Counted from the first letter of the stretch, positions 18,073 through 27,451 are shown. The stretch is 64,000 nt of DNA from Marinobacter antarcticus (GCF_900142385.1 NZ_FRAQ01000001.1:1984001-2048000), one strand, 5' to 3'. Translations and numbers: made by a program. The notes: a model not told the origin generated them from the sequence alone.

Positions 18073-18951
18073 GTGACTATACCGCAAGACCCTCTTTTGT
18101 GCATTGACCTGCATTGCCACAGCACCGCTTCAGACGGGGCTCTCACGCCCACAGAGCTAGTGACACGCGCTGCAGAACAAAAGGTTACGCATCTTGCCCT
18201 GACTGACCATGATACTGTTAAAGGCCTTGCTGAGGCTCAGGCCGCAGCGAAAACCAACGATGTAGTGCTGATATCGGGTATTGAACTTTCCTGTTTGTGG
18301 CGCAGCCATACAATACACATTGTTGGTCTGGATTTTGATATCGACAACGCTGATTTTCGCGAAGCGCTCGAGCGGCAGAACCGCAACCGTTGGGCGAGGG
18401 CGGCTATGATCGCCGAACGCTTGAGTAAGCTTGCGATTCCAGATCTGCTGGAGCGCGCGACCACCGAGGCCGGTGGGGGCGTTCCCGGGCGCCCGCACTT
18501 CGCAAGGGTGATGGTTGAGTCGGGTATCGTAAAGAACGCGGCTCAAGCCTTCAAGAGATACCTCGGTGCCGGCAAAACAGGTGATGTTAAGGCTTACTGG
18601 CCGGAGTTGCAGGAGGTCGTTCAGTGGATCAATTCGGCGGGCGGGCTTGCGGTGCTGGCTCACCCCCGTAAATACCAGCTGACTGCAACGAAGCTGCGGG
18701 AGCTGACGGCTGATTTTCGCCGTGCTGACGGGCAGGCCATAGAGGTGTCTACGTCTGGACAATCCAGCGGGGATCTCGGATTTCTGACTGAATTATGTGT
18801 GCGGGAGAAGCTGCTGGCGTCTCAGGGCAGTGATTTTCACTTTCCGGGTGCCCCTTGGTGTGAGCTGGGCCGGATTATGAAAATGCCAGACGGGCTGGAG
18901 CCGGTCTGGCATCATTTCAGGCAGGTTCCTGGTATTGAGGCGCCAGTTTAA
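18073..18951 (+). CDS. PHP-domain phosphoesterase (YciV/RNase AM-like)
   Basis: A metal-dependent phosphoesterase of the PHP superfamily. The motif DLHCHSTASDG supplies the first metal ligands, LALTDHDTVKG the second set, and LAHPRKY and QGSDFH further ligands near the C-terminus. E. coli YciV (RNase AM) removes nucleotides from RNA 5' ends and hydrolyses 3',5'-bisphosphates; that activity is inferred by family. The GTG at 18073 is preferred because it follows GGGA and leaves the usual short lead before DLHCHS. Its 3' end overlaps the convergent UPF0149 gene by four bases. Confidence 0.85.
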   Translation: MTIPQDPLLCIDLHCHSTASDGALTPTELVTRAAEQKVTHLALTDHDTVKGLAEAQAAAKTNDVVLISGIELSCLWRSHTIHIVGLDFDIDNADFREALERQNRNRWARAAMIAERLSKLAIPDLLERATTEAGGGVPGRPHFARVMVESGIVKNAAQAFKRYLGAGKTGDVKAYWPELQEVVQWINSAGGLAVLAHPRKYQLTATKLRELTADFRRADGQAIEVSTSGQSSGDLGFLTELCVREKLLASQGSDFHFPGAPWCELGRIMKMPDGLEPVWHHFRQVPGIEAPV

Positions 18952-19490
18952 TCCGGTGCGTGGAACAGCAGGTACAGGTCAGTCAGGGAGTCGGGGATAG
19001 CGTCTGCCATCTCACGTGACAATTTTTCGCTATTGCGAACGTTCTGGAAGTCTTCATCATCAAATAGGCCCGACAATGTCAGCATGGGCACCATCAGATC
19101 GGCGGTGTCTTCTTCGCTGACGGCGTCCAGCCACTCATCCTCATTCTCCAGAAACGTGTCCACAAAGCCCGCACACCAATTTTCAAGTGCGTTCATTGGT
19201 TCGCCGTCTTCCGGCTCCGGAAGCTCCAGGGCCTGGCCCATGTCGAGTGCCTGGGCCATGTCTCCCGCCAGTTGCGTGACGCACTGGCGGAAGATTTCGG
19301 GAATGCCACCACCGGGTGTCTCATCGGCCCCTGTAACAAGACGGAAGACAGTTTCTACGCTCAGCTTGACCGGCCCGACGACGCTGGCGCAAACAGCGCC
19401 GTGGAAGCCGAAAAAGTCCAGGGCATCGTCGCCCCAAGGTTCGGCAAACAGAATGTCTTCCAGTGCTTCAATGTCGGAATTGGACAGCAT
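18948..19490 (-). CDS. UPF0149 (YecA/YgfB-type) protein
   Basis: An acidic 180-residue helical protein. It has the UPF0149 features: an N-terminal LSNSDIEALEDIL segment, FFGFHGAVCASVVGP, an ENWCAGFVDTF helix and a Leu-rich end. It lacks the C-terminal SEC-C zinc motif present in longer YecA proteins. The gene begins three bases after the rne stop codon, with GGGAG inside the rne tail serving as ribosome site, so it is translated from the rne message. Its function is unknown. Confidence 0.8.
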   Translation of the reverse strand: MLSNSDIEALEDILFAEPWGDDALDFFGFHGAVCASVVGPVKLSVETVFRLVTGADETPGGGIPEIFRQCVTQLAGDMAQALDMGQALELPEPEDGEPMNALENWCAGFVDTFLENEDEWLDAVSEEDTADLMVPMLTLSGLFDDEDFQNVRNSEKLSREMADAIPDSLTDLYLLFHAPD

Positions 19491-19493
19491 GTG

Positions 19494-22400
19494 TTAGTTA
19501 CTCCCGGATTTTTTGGCTTCTTCGGCCGCTCGCTGGCGCTTACGAACCTCACGGGGGTCATTGTAGGCGCGCCCGGGTGTTACCGGAGTGCGTGTTTCCG
19601 CTGCAGGCTTTTCTTCAGCTTCGGGAGCAGAATTACTTTGCGCCGCCTCAGGCTTATCTGCAGGCATTTTCTCTGCAGATGTATCCGTCGCTGCAGTTTT
19701 GCTCCGGCTTCTGGCGGGTGCTGATCTTTGCTTCTTCGCAGGAGCTGCTTTGTTCTCATCTTCAGCGGAGCTTGTCTCTGCGCTTGCAGACGGCTTTTCG
19801 TCTTCTTTAGCGGAAGGCTCTTCCCCTTCGCTGGTTGAAGGCTTCTTGCCTTCTGTGGCCGAGGGTTCTTTACGGCTCTCCGCTGAAGGATCCTTCTCTG
19901 CCTTGGCCGTCGGCTTCTGATCGGCTTCCGCTGAAGGCTCTTTATCCTTCGGAGCAGGCGGTGCCGTGTCAGTCTCTGACGTCGCTTCAGGTGCTGCCGT
20001 TTTCGGCTTGGCTACTGGCTCTTCAGCCTTTGCAGCTGTCTCATCTGTAGCAGGGGCTTTGGGCTTTTGAGCCTGGGGAGCTTTTTTCTCTTCCAACGCT
20101 GGCGTCGAGGTATCTTCAGTCTTGTCAGCTGCTGGCTCTTTCTCTTTCGAGACTGAGGGTTCTTTTACCGAAGTCGCAGCAGGAGCTTTCTCCGCTTTGG
20201 TATCCGCAGATGCGTTGTCAGAAGCGGTGTCCGGCTTTTGAGCAGCTCTGACTTCAGAGGCTGCCTTCTGCTCCGGCTGTTCCGGCCGTTTCTGCTCGCT
20301 TTGCTGTGCCACAAGAGCCTTGGTAGTGGCCTGATCTCCACTCTTGTCAGCCGACACTGCTGCTTTCACGTCAGCGTTATCGTTGCCTGCTTCTGGTTGA
20401 GTATCTTTCTGATGCTTCTCATTACGGGCGCTCTTGCGAGCTGCGGGATTGGAAGCAGGGGCCTCGGAAGACGAGCCGTCCCGGTTACGTGGGCGGCGCG
20501 GCTTGCGACGGCTGTTGTCATCAGAGCCGGACTTTTCAGCAGCAGGTGCCTTTTGTGACGTTTCCTGCTGATTCGCGTCTTTCTGCTCGCCGTTGTTTTT
20601 GACGTCGCGCTGAGGCCGGTTACGGCTTTGGCCGCGGCTCTGGCTATCTTTGCGATTTTCCCGGCGGCTGTCGTCGCTGCGATTGTCGGTGCCTTTGCTC
20701 TCAGAACCCTTGTTCTCGGCGCCTTTGTCGGCAGCCTGACGGTTCTGGTTGGGGCGATTCTGGTCGTCATTGCGGTTGCGGCCCCGCGAACGGTTTTCGT
20801 CGCTGCGGTTTGGCTGGTTATTGCCCTGACGGCGTTCATTGCCAGTGCGGTTGTTGCTACCGGAGTTTTGGCCGTCGCGAGCGACGCGGGTTTTGCGGCG
20901 ATCCTGACGTGCCTGGTTGCGCTGTTCTTCGCGGCTGGCGCCTGCGTTTGATTTATCGCGGGTCTTGGTCGGCTGCTCTTCTTCATTGTTGAAGAAGCAC
21001 GCAATCTTGCGACCAATCCGACGAAGCAGACCGTCGTCCTGCTCTGCAGATGCTTTGGTTTCCGCAGCTTTTGCAGTTGGGGTAGAAGCAGTTTTTGCAG
21101 TTGGCGCAGAAGTGCTTGGCCGAACAGCTCTGACTGCTGCTTGCTCACGAGCCGGCTTTTCAGCTGTCGGCGCTTCAAACACCTCTTCTTCACGCTCGCT
21201 GTATTCCTGCGCTACCTGATGGCTTGAGATGTGTTCGGGCGTAGTTTCATCGTCGCGCATACGCAGGATTTCGAAGTGCGGCGTTTCCATGTGGGGAACC
21301 GGAACAATGACAACGCTGACTTCCTGGCGTGCTTCAATATCTGCCAGTTGCTTGCGCTTTTCGTTCAGCAGGAAAGTGGCTACTGACACAGGCACTATGG
21401 CCCGAACTTCGCCGGTCTTTTCCTTGGATGACTCTTCGTAGATCAGGCGCATGATACTTAGCGCCAGGGATTCGATTCCACGGATAGTGCCTTGGCCTTC
21501 ACAGCGCGGGCAGACTTCGCTACGGGTTTCACCCAGAGAAGGTCTCAGCCGCTGACGGGACATTTCGAGCAAGCCGAAACGTGAGATCTTGCCAACCTGA
21601 ACCCGCGCCCGGTCGATTTCCAGAGCTTCGCGCATTTTCTGCTCGACTTCGCGCTGGTGTCTGGCGGGTGTCATGTCGATAAAGTCGATCACAATCAGGC
21701 CGCCCATATCCCGCAGGCGGAGCTGGCGTGCGATTTCCTCTGCCGCTTCCAGGTTGGTCTGGAACGCAGTTTCCTCAATATCCTGGCCCTTGGTGGCACG
21801 GGATGAGTTGATGTCTATAGATACCAGTGCCTCAGTAGGATCGATAACGATAGAACCACCAGAGGGGAGTCGTACTTCCCGCTGGAACGCAGTTTCGATC
21901 TGACCTTCAATCTGGTAGCGGCTGAACAGGGGGATCTCGTCCTTGTACAGCTTGATCTTGTTCTCAAACGTGGGCATTACAGCACGGACAAAATTCAGCA
22001 CGTCTTCGTAGACGCTTTCCGAGTCAATCAGTACCTCTCCGATATCCTGGCGGAGATAGTCACGAACAGCGCGAATGATAACGTTGCTTTCCTGGTGAAT
22101 GAGGAAAGGAGCCTTGCGCTCGCCTGCAGCCTGGGTGATTGCTTCCCAGAACTGTACCAGGTAGTCGAGATCCCACTGAAGTTCTTCGGAGGTACGGCCA
22201 ATGCCTGCAGTGCGCACGATAATACCCATGGATTTGGGCACTTGTACGCTGTTCATGGCTTCTTTTAGCTGGGCCCGCTCGTCACCTTCAATGCGGCGTG
22301 AAATACCACCTGCACGGGGATTGTTGGGCATCAAAACGAGGTAGCGACCGGCAAGGGAAATAAACGTTGTCAGGGCCGCGCCTTTGTTGCCGCGCTCTTC

Positions 22401-22721
22401 TTTGTCGACCTGAACGATGACTTCCTGGCCTTCAGAAATCACTTCCTTGATGTTGACCTTGCCTTCAATCTGGCCCGGAGACTTTTTGAAGTAGTCCCTG
22501 GAGATTTCCTTCAGAGGAAGAAAGCCGTGGCGATCGGCGCCGAAATCAACAAAGGCGGCTTCCAGACTCGGCTCTACGCGGGTAATGCGCCCTTTGTAGA
22601 TGTTAGATTTTTTCTGCTCGCGGGAGCTGGATTCGATATCGAGGTCAAACAGACGCTGGCCGTCAACCAGGGCGACGCGCAACTCTTCTGGGTGAGTTGC
22701 ATTAATAAGCATTCTTTTCAT
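19494..22721 (-). CDS. rne: Ribonuclease E
   Basis: The main endoribonuclease of mRNA decay and rRNA/tRNA processing, and scaffold of the degradosome. The N-terminal half contains an S1 domain (about residues 36-120), the DNase-I-like catalytic core with [15 protein letters not shown] and LIVIDFIDM carrying the metal-binding Asp residues, and the zinc link CPRC at 404-407. From about residue 520 the protein is disordered. A short amphipathic-looking segment ([14 protein letters not shown]) could be the membrane anchor, followed by an Arg/Asn/Gln-rich RNA-binding stretch and a Lys/Glu/Pro/Ala-rich tail. The tail holds an octapeptide repeat and ends near [15 protein letters not shown]. Total length is 1075 residues. 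Feedback control through the 5' leader is expected. Confidence 0.96.
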   Translation of the reverse strand: MKRMLINATHPEELRVALVDGQRLFDLDIESSSREQKKSNIYKGRITRVEPSLEAAFVDFGADRHGFLPLKEISRDYFKKSPGQIEGKVNIKEVISEGQEVIVQVDKEERGNKGAALTTFISLAGRYLVLMPNNPRAGGISRRIEGDERAQLKEAMNSVQVPKSMGIIVRTAGIGRTSEELQWDLDYLVQFWEAITQAAGERKAPFLIHQESNVIIRAVRDYLRQDIGEVLIDSESVYEDVLNFVRAVMPTFENKIKLYKDEIPLFSRYQIEGQIETAFQREVRLPSGGSIVIDPTEALVSIDINSSRATKGQDIEETAFQTNLEAAEEIARQLRLRDMGGLIVIDFIDMTPARHQREVEQKMREALEIDRARVQVGKISRFGLLEMSRQRLRPSLGETRSEVCPRCEGQGTIRGIESLALSIMRLIYEESSKEKTGEVRAIVPVSVATFLLNEKRKQLADIEARQEVSVVIVPVPHMETPHFEILRMRDDETTPEHISSHQVAQEYSEREEEVFEAPTAEKPAREQAAVRAVRPSTSAPTAKTASTPTAKAAETKASAEQDDGLLRRIGRKIACFFNNEEEQPTKTRDKSNAGASREEQRNQARQDRRKTRVARDGQNSGSNNRTGNERRQGNNQPNRSDENRSRGRNRNDDQNRPNQNRQAADKGAENKGSESKGTDNRSDDSRRENRKDSQSRGQSRNRPQRDVKNNGEQKDANQQETSQKAPAAEKSGSDDNSRRKPRRPRNRDGSSSEAPASNPAARKSARNEKHQKDTQPEAGNDNADVKAAVSADKSGDQATTKALVAQQSEQKRPEQPEQKAASEVRAAQKPDTASDNASADTKAEKAPAATSVKEPSVSKEKEPAADKTEDTSTPALEEKKAPQAQKPKAPATDETAAKAEEPVAKPKTAAPEATSETDTAPPAPKDKEPSAEADQKPTAKAEKDPSAESRKEPSATEGKKPSTSEGEEPSAKEDEKPSASAETSSAEDENKAAPAKKQRSAPARSRSKTAATDTSAEKMPADKPEAAQSNSAPEAEEKPAAETRTPVTPGRAYNDPREVRKRQRAAEEAKKSGSN
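19776..19943 (-). repeat. Seven-copy 24-base coding repeat in rne
   Basis: The rne tail holds seven imperfect tandem octapeptides at residues 927-982: [48 protein letters not shown] and EKPSASAE. The consensus is (K/E)(E/K)PSA followed by three mostly charged residues. The repeat lies in the disordered scaffold region. Confidence 0.85.
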
Positions 22722-23330
22722 GGAAAGAGGATTTTCCTGTCGTTTGATTTTGACAGAAAACCAATGGGCGTCGCATCTGCGAAGCAGGATGTGCGTGCCG
22801 CGGGCCCCGTTAAATCAGGGGCAGAGCGGCGGACAGACGAATCATGCCCCGTCGGGGTATGATCCTGTTGATCTGAGACCACCGCCGACGTCCCGCCTGC
22901 CTGCTGGCAAGGAGGTGTCGTGTAGGGTTCGTGTCTGTTGGCGCATATAATCCGTTTTCAGGTTCACACAAGTGCCTGGGTCTCACGTCGTATTCGTAAG
23001 CTGGACGGCCCGGCCTTGCGTGGCAGTGATTCTTCGCGATATCGCCCGGCGGTTCTCCGCACGGTTTTAGTTTTTCCGGTGCCAGTTCGCCGCTTTTTTA
23101 GCGGGTCTTCCCTGGCACGACGGAAGCGTTTCTTGCGCCGTGCCCGATAGTGATTGGGCGTTCGGCGTTCAAACTCTTGAATAGTGTCGGTATACTTCTG
23201 CCGCTCCGGCTTCTGACTCGAATTGGTCAGGCCGTAGACAAACGACAGATCACGCCGGAATATAACAGTATTCGGGGAGCCGTTCAATCCCGCTCGTATC
23301 ACCAGCTACACCACCAGTTAAAGGAACCTT
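22722..23330. other. 609-base rne-rluC intergenic region (5' leaders)
   Basis: No convincing gene lies here. Divergent rne and rluC with a long leader is the same layout as in E. coli, where the rne leader mediates autoregulation. The rne ribosome site (AGGAAAAT on the minus strand) can pair with TTTCC next to the start. An imperfect hairpin CATGCCCC/GGGGTATG lies at 22843-22861. A second, CCGCT/AGCGG around a T-run, lies near 23090-23107. rluC has AAAGGA before its ATG, and a TATAAC hexamer at 23261-23266 could be its -10 element. Confidence 0.55.
22944..22971 (-). promoter_or_regulatory. rne: Candidate rne promoter
   Basis: On the minus strand, TTGTGT (22966-22971) and TATATG (22944-22949) are 16 bases apart. 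This would give a leader of about 215 bases before the rne start. Both hexamers are imperfect, so this is a candidate only. Confidence 0.35.
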
Positions 23331-24395
23331 ATGTCCCGCAAATCTGCTGCCGGAAAGCCGGCCAAATCCAGGGTCAGAAAGCCGGTGCCACGCCCGGGCA
23401 GTGGTGCCGATGTCAGACCGGGAGGCGTTGAGCGGGAAGCGGTTCAACAGGCGGTTGTGTGGGTAACCGTTGAGGAAGACAACCACGGGCAGCGGTTGGA
23501 TAATTTTCTGCTGGCACAGCTTCGTGGTGTGCCCAGGAGTGTTATTTACCGCATAGTCCGGAAGGGTGAGGTGCGAGTTAACAAGGGTAGAGTGAAGCCC
23601 GACACCCGTCTTGCGACAGGTGACCAAGTGCGCATTCCACCGGTGACCCGGAAGGAGAAGGCCCCTCAGGCTGCGCCTGGTAGCCGGGTTCAGAATGTGG
23701 TGGAAGCGGCTGTCGTCTTTGAAAACGACCAGATGTTGGTGGTGAACAAGCCCTCCGGCATTGCGGTGCATGGCGGCAGTGGTCTCAGTTTCGGCTTGAT
23801 TGAAGTGTTGCGTGCGGCCCGCCCGGAGGCGCGTTTTCTTGAGCTGGTGCACCGTCTGGACAGAGATACCTCAGGACTTGTGATGATCGCCAAAAAACGG
23901 TCAGCGTTGCGTTACCTTCAGGATGAACTGCGGCAGAGACGGATTCGTAAGCAGTATCATGCTCTGGTGGCGGGGAGTTGGCCCGATAAAATTGGCCGTG
24001 TTGATGAGCCGTTGCTGCGTTATGAAATGCCTAACGGCGAGCGCAGAGTAAGGGTAGATGAAGCCGGTAAAGCCTCGCTTACAATGTTTCGCTGTCTTGC
24101 GCGTTATAACGGTTACAGTCTGGTGGAGGCATCACCGGTCACCGGTCGTACCCATCAGATTCGTGTTCACAGTGCATGCGCCGGTCATCCGATAGCGGGG
24201 GATGACAAGTATATGGATGATGTAAGTCTGAAAGCATTCCGGTCTGTTGGTGGCCAGCGCCTTATGCTGCACGCTCGGGCTCTTGAGCTTGTGCTGCCTG
24301 TTACAGGGGAGGCAGTTCGGTTCGAGGCCCCTTATGATGATGTATTCAGTCACGTGCTGAGCAGGCTCGAAGTGCGTGCAACGGGAGCAGGTTAA
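23331..24395 (+). CDS. rluC: 23S rRNA pseudouridine synthase RluC
   Basis: This enzyme converts three uridines of 23S rRNA (955, 2504 and 2580 in E. coli) to pseudouridine. A basic, flexible N-terminus of about 45 residues precedes an S4 RNA-binding domain (QRLDNFLLAQLRGVPRSVIY to VRIPP). The catalytic domain follows with HRLDRDTSGLVMIAKK, in which Asp177 is the nucleophile. Later family blocks are GRTHQIRVH and DDKYMDD. The position opposite rne supports RluC over RluD or RluA. The stop overlaps the next ATG by one base (TAATG). Confidence 0.93.
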   Translation: MSRKSAAGKPAKSRVRKPVPRPGSGADVRPGGVEREAVQQAVVWVTVEEDNHGQRLDNFLLAQLRGVPRSVIYRIVRKGEVRVNKGRVKPDTRLATGDQVRIPPVTRKEKAPQAAPGSRVQNVVEAAVVFENDQMLVVNKPSGIAVHGGSGLSFGLIEVLRAARPEARFLELVHRLDRDTSGLVMIAKKRSALRYLQDELRQRRIRKQYHALVAGSWPDKIGRVDEPLLRYEMPNGERRVRVDEAGKASLTMFRCLARYNGYSLVEASPVTGRTHQIRVHSACAGHPIAGDDKYMDDVSLKAFRSVGGQRLMLHARALELVLPVTGEAVRFEAPYDDVFSHVLSRLEVRATGAG

Positions 24396-25042
24396 TGGAC
24401 GTGAAAGTTGTAATTTTTGATTGGGACGGAACTCTTGTGGATTCCGTAGACCATATTGCGGACAGCCTGCATCAGGCTGCCACCGAGCTGGGGTATCCGG
24501 CGTTGGAGAGGGAGGCCTATCGTGACATTATTGGTCTGGGTATGGTTGAGGCTCTGGAAAGACTCTATCCGGGTATCAGTCGCGAGGAAATGACGACCAT
24601 CCGAGAGGGTTACGGGAATTATTTCTTCCGGAAGGTTACGACACCCCAAAATATATTCGAAGGTATGGCAGACGTTGTAACAGATCTCCGGAGCGCTGGC
24701 CGCAGGTGCTCTGTCGCCACAGGCAAAAGTCGCAAAGGTCTCGAATCGGCGCTGGTTTCCAGCGGGCTGGGGCCGCATTTTGATATTACTCGTTGTGCCG
24801 ACGAAACCCGCTCCAAGCCGGATCCTCGTATGCTCGAAGAGATCCTTCTTTTTTACGGAATTGAGCCTTCAGAGGCCGTTATGATCGGCGACACCCGCTA
24901 TGATCTGGATATGGCCCAGCGTATTGGTATGCCCTCTATCGGTGTTGAATGGGGTGTGCACAAGCGCGATGTGCTTGGGGGTTACGCTCCCCACGCTATC
25001 GTTGATTCTGTGCCGGATCTTCGTAGTGTGCTCGGCTTGTAA
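24395..25042 (+). CDS. HAD-superfamily phosphatase (phosphoglycolate phosphatase-like)
   Basis: A 215-residue HAD hydrolase. Motif I is VIFDWDGTLVDS with the nucleophilic Asp, motif II is SVATGKS, motif III is the Lys in RSKPDP, and motif IV is IGDTRYDLDMA. A helical cap domain lies between motifs I and II. It is translationally coupled to rluC through a one-base overlap, as in E. coli-like and Pseudomonas rluC neighbourhoods. The substrate is unknown; small phosphorylated metabolites are typical for the family. Confidence 0.87.
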   Translation: MDVKVVIFDWDGTLVDSVDHIADSLHQAATELGYPALEREAYRDIIGLGMVEALERLYPGISREEMTTIREGYGNYFFRKVTTPQNIFEGMADVVTDLRSAGRRCSVATGKSRKGLESALVSSGLGPHFDITRCADETRSKPDPRMLEEILLFYGIEPSEAVMIGDTRYDLDMAQRIGMPSIGVEWGVHKRDVLGGYAPHAIVDSVPDLRSVLGL

Positions 25043-25080
25043 GTACATTTTTTTGATTCTCTTTCTGACAGGACAATTGC

Positions 25081-26106
25081 ATGAGTGACTGGGATTCCGA
25101 CAAGACGCCAGAGTGGGGTGATAAATCTGCAGAGCCTCGTTCAGGGCGAAACCAACCGCGTTTGCCGCCTGAATCGGGACGTGACTGGCGGTTGATTGAA
25201 AAGTTGGTTATGTCTCTGCAGTCCGAGCAGCGCCGGAGTCGCCGGTGGGGGATCTTTTTCAAGTTGCTCACATTTGCGTATCTGTTTGCGTTGCTGGCCA
25301 TCGTCTGGTCGCCGTTTGGCGGCAGTCTGGATGCAGCAACCGGCAAACACACTGCGGTGGTTGAAATAAACGGCCCGATCGCTGCGGATGAGCTCGCCAG
25401 CGCGGACAATATTGTGGGTTCTCTGCGCTCAGCGTTCGAGCAAGAGGATGCAGTGGCGGTTATCCTGCGCATCAACAGTCCTGGCGGGAGTCCGGTTCAG
25501 TCCGGTTATGTCTACGACGAGATAAAACGATTGCGAGATGAGTATCCGGAAAAGAAAGTCTATGCGGTGATCTCGGATGTCGGAGCATCCGGCGCCTACT
25601 ACATTGCTGCGGCAGCTGATGAGATCTATGCAAACCGGGCCAGCCTTGTGGGGTCTATCGGTGTTGTGGCCGGTGGTTTTGGATTTACCGGTGCCATGGA
25701 CAAGCTGGGTGTTGAGCGCAGGCTTTATACCGCCGGTGAAAACAAGGCCTTTCTGGATCCGTTCTCACCCCAGCAGGAGCAGGAAGTGGCGTTCTGGCAG
25801 GATGTGTTGGAGAACACTCATCAGCAGTTCATCGCAGCGGTAAAGGAAGGTCGTGGCGATCGCCTGGCGGACGACGAGCGGTTATTCAGCGGCTTGGTGT
25901 GGAGTGGCGAGCAGGCGTTGGAGTTGGGCCTTATTGACGGGCTTGGCAGCACCTCCTATGTCGCCAAGCAGATAGTCGGCCAGGAAGATCTTGTTGACTA
26001 CAGTCATCGCAAAGGGCCGCTGCGTGATATTGTTGATCAGCTTGGAGTGTCTTTTGGCCAGGGTCTTGTCGGGCAGCTGGTTGAGTCTCGTTTGGAGCTG
26101 CGATAA
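25081..26106 (+). CDS. sppA: Signal peptide peptidase SppA, single-domain S49 type
   Basis: A membrane-bound serine protease that degrades cleaved signal peptides. A charged cytosolic N-terminus of about 60 residues precedes one transmembrane helix (LLTFAYLFALLAIVWSPF), and the S49 domain is periplasmic. The nucleophile is Ser170 in SDVGASGAYYIAAAADE. The general base is probably Lys222 in GENKAFLDPFSP. The conserved INSPGGSP loop is present. With 341 residues it is the short, one-repeat form, not the 67-kDa tandem form of E. coli SppA. AGGACA precedes the ATG. Confidence 0.9.
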   Translation: MSDWDSDKTPEWGDKSAEPRSGRNQPRLPPESGRDWRLIEKLVMSLQSEQRRSRRWGIFFKLLTFAYLFALLAIVWSPFGGSLDAATGKHTAVVEINGPIAADELASADNIVGSLRSAFEQEDAVAVILRINSPGGSPVQSGYVYDEIKRLRDEYPEKKVYAVISDVGASGAYYIAAAADEIYANRASLVGSIGVVAGGFGFTGAMDKLGVERRLYTAGENKAFLDPFSPQQEQEVAFWQDVLENTHQQFIAAVKEGRGDRLADDERLFSGLVWSGEQALELGLIDGLGSTSYVAKQIVGQEDLVDYSHRKGPLRDIVDQLGVSFGQGLVGQLVESRLELR

Positions 26107-26112
26107 GCCTGC

Positions 26113-26148
26113 AGAGTTGAGAGAGTTGAGAGAGTTGAGAGAGTAGAG
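26113..26148 (+). repeat. 9-base tandem repeat between sppA and the Maf gene
   Basis: Three perfect copies of AGAGTTGAG followed by a fourth, AGAGTAGAG, run head to tail from seven bases after the sppA stop codon. The array is non-coding and sits between two convergent gene ends. Confidence 0.9.
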
Positions 26149-26161
26149 ATCAGTGGAGCCG

Positions 26162-26758
26162 TTAAGGCTCCAGAAGCGGGTTTCTGCCCCAGGCCGTCAA
26201 CATGTCGGTCAGGGCGATCAGGGGCAGGCCGATCAGGCTGTTCGGGTCCCGGCCCTGAAGTTCCCGGAATAACGTGATGCCCAGGCCTTCCATTTTGAAG
26301 CTGCCGGCGCAGTCGTAAGGCTCCTCTTTGCGGAGATACGCGTCGATTTCCTCGGCGGTCAGGTCCCGGAAGTGGACGGTGAACTGTTCACAGCAGGTTT
26401 GCAGCTTTCCGGAATCAGCGTCGAGCAGGGCAAGCCCTGTCAGGAAGTTAACGCTCTGCCCGCTGCTTCGGGCGAGTTGTTTGTAGGCCGTTTGGTAGTT
26501 CCCGGGTTTGCTTAGCAGGGTCCCATCTGGCAAGGCGGCCACCTGGTCAGACCCGATAATCCAGTGCTCCGGGTGAGTGGGCGCCAGAGCTCTGGCTTTC
26601 GACTCGGCCAAACGTATAGCGAGATCTTCCGGAGCCTCTTCTGCAACGGGGGCTTCATCGATGTTCGGGCTGGCGCTGGAGAATGGTAGTTCAAGCCTTG
26701 CCAGCAGCTCGTGGCGATACGGTGATGAGGAGGCCAGTAACAGGGGTTTTCGGAGCAT
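26162..26758 (-). CDS. yceF: Maf-family nucleotide pyrophosphatase (YceF-type)
   Basis: A house-cleaning enzyme that hydrolyses non-canonical nucleotides; E. coli YceF prefers 7-methyl-GTP. The N-terminal motif LLLASSSPYRHELLARL and the central LAESKARAL and WIIGSDQVA blocks define the Maf family. DCAGSFKMEGLGI provides the late substrate-contact region of the YceF subgroup. At 198 residues it is full length. AAAGGA precedes the ATG. It is divergent from the yceD-rpmF-plsX cluster, the same position as in E. coli. Confidence 0.9.
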   Translation of the reverse strand: MLRKPLLLASSSPYRHELLARLELPFSSASPNIDEAPVAEEAPEDLAIRLAESKARALAPTHPEHWIIGSDQVAALPDGTLLSKPGNYQTAYKQLARSSGQSVNFLTGLALLDADSGKLQTCCEQFTVHFRDLTAEEIDAYLRKEEPYDCAGSFKMEGLGITLFRELQGRDPNSLIGLPLIALTDMLTAWGRNPLLEP

Positions 26759-26858
26759 GAGGTTGTTCCTTTCGGGATTTGAACGCCACTTTTCAGTGTG
26801 CGTATCGTAGAATACACCTACGGAAACCGGAACCCCCGGCCAAAACCCGACGAAGTCT

Positions 26859-26887
26859 TTGACAGCAGCGAGTTTGGCCCCTAGAAT
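26859..26887 (+). promoter_or_regulatory. Strong sigma70 promoter for yceD-rpmF-plsX
   Basis: A perfect TTGACA (26859-26864), an exact 17-base spacer and TAGAAT (26882-26887). Transcription should begin around 26893-26895, only two to four bases before the yceD ATG. This would make the message leaderless or nearly so. Confidence 0.78.
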
Positions 26888-26896
26888 TGCGCGCCT

Positions 26897-27451
26897 ATGT
26901 CAAACGCGTCTAGTGCAGAATTACCAAAAATAGTCGACCCATACCGGTTGGCGGAGCAGAACAGTGTGCTGGAGGGAGACATTCCTATCAGTGCGCTGTC
27001 TCGTTTCCGCGACGCTGTTCTGGGGTTCGAGGAAGATGCCGTATGTCGTGTTAAGCTGTCCTTTTATATGGATGGCGAGCGCCGCCGCATTGTTTCTGGC
27101 GAGCTGGAGGCTCCGGTCAGGCTGGAGTGTCAGCGTTGCATGGGATCCATGGATTCTGTGCTGGTTTCCCGGTTCGTGCTCGGTCTGGTCACAAGTGATG
27201 AGCAGGCGCAGCGGTTGCCAAAGGATCTCGAGCCGTTTCTGACCGACGATTTCAGTGCGGATCTCTGGTCCATGGCGGAGGATGAGTTGTTGCTGGTGTT
27301 GCCTCCATATCCGCTTCACGACCGGAATGAATGTCCGGCAAAAGAAGATCTGGAAGCCTACGAGCCAGGCAGTTCTTCGGCACTGCCGGAGGAGAAGTCG
27401 GGCGATAACCCGTTCAGCGTGCTGGCGGGGCTCAAGAAAACAAAGCATTAA
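26897..27451 (+). CDS. yceD: YceD / DUF177 protein
   Basis: A conserved protein found before rpmF in most bacteria and linked to ribosome and 23S rRNA biogenesis. The N-terminus reads ELPKIVDPYRLAEQN as in E. coli YceD. Metal-binding-type cysteines occur in LECQRCMGSM, and the C-terminal ECPAK lies after LVLPPYPLHD. The 184 residues are close to the usual 170-175. No ribosome site precedes the ATG, and a very strong promoter ends ten bases before it. rpmF follows after about 100 bases. Confidence 0.9.
   Translation: MSNASSAELPKIVDPYRLAEQNSVLEGDIPISALSRFRDAVLGFEEDAVCRVKLSFYMDGERRRIVSGELEAPVRLECQRCMGSMDSVLVSRFVLGLVTSDEQAQRLPKDLEPFLTDDFSADLWSMAEDELLLVLPPYPLHDRNECPAKEDLEAYEPGSSSALPEEKSGDNPFSVLAGLKKTKH

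Noticed and set aside
22964..23302. 112-codon Arg/Lys-rich minus-strand frame in the rne-rluC gap
   Set aside because: The composition looks like translated leader RNA, there is no family resemblance, and the region is the expected location of regulatory leaders.
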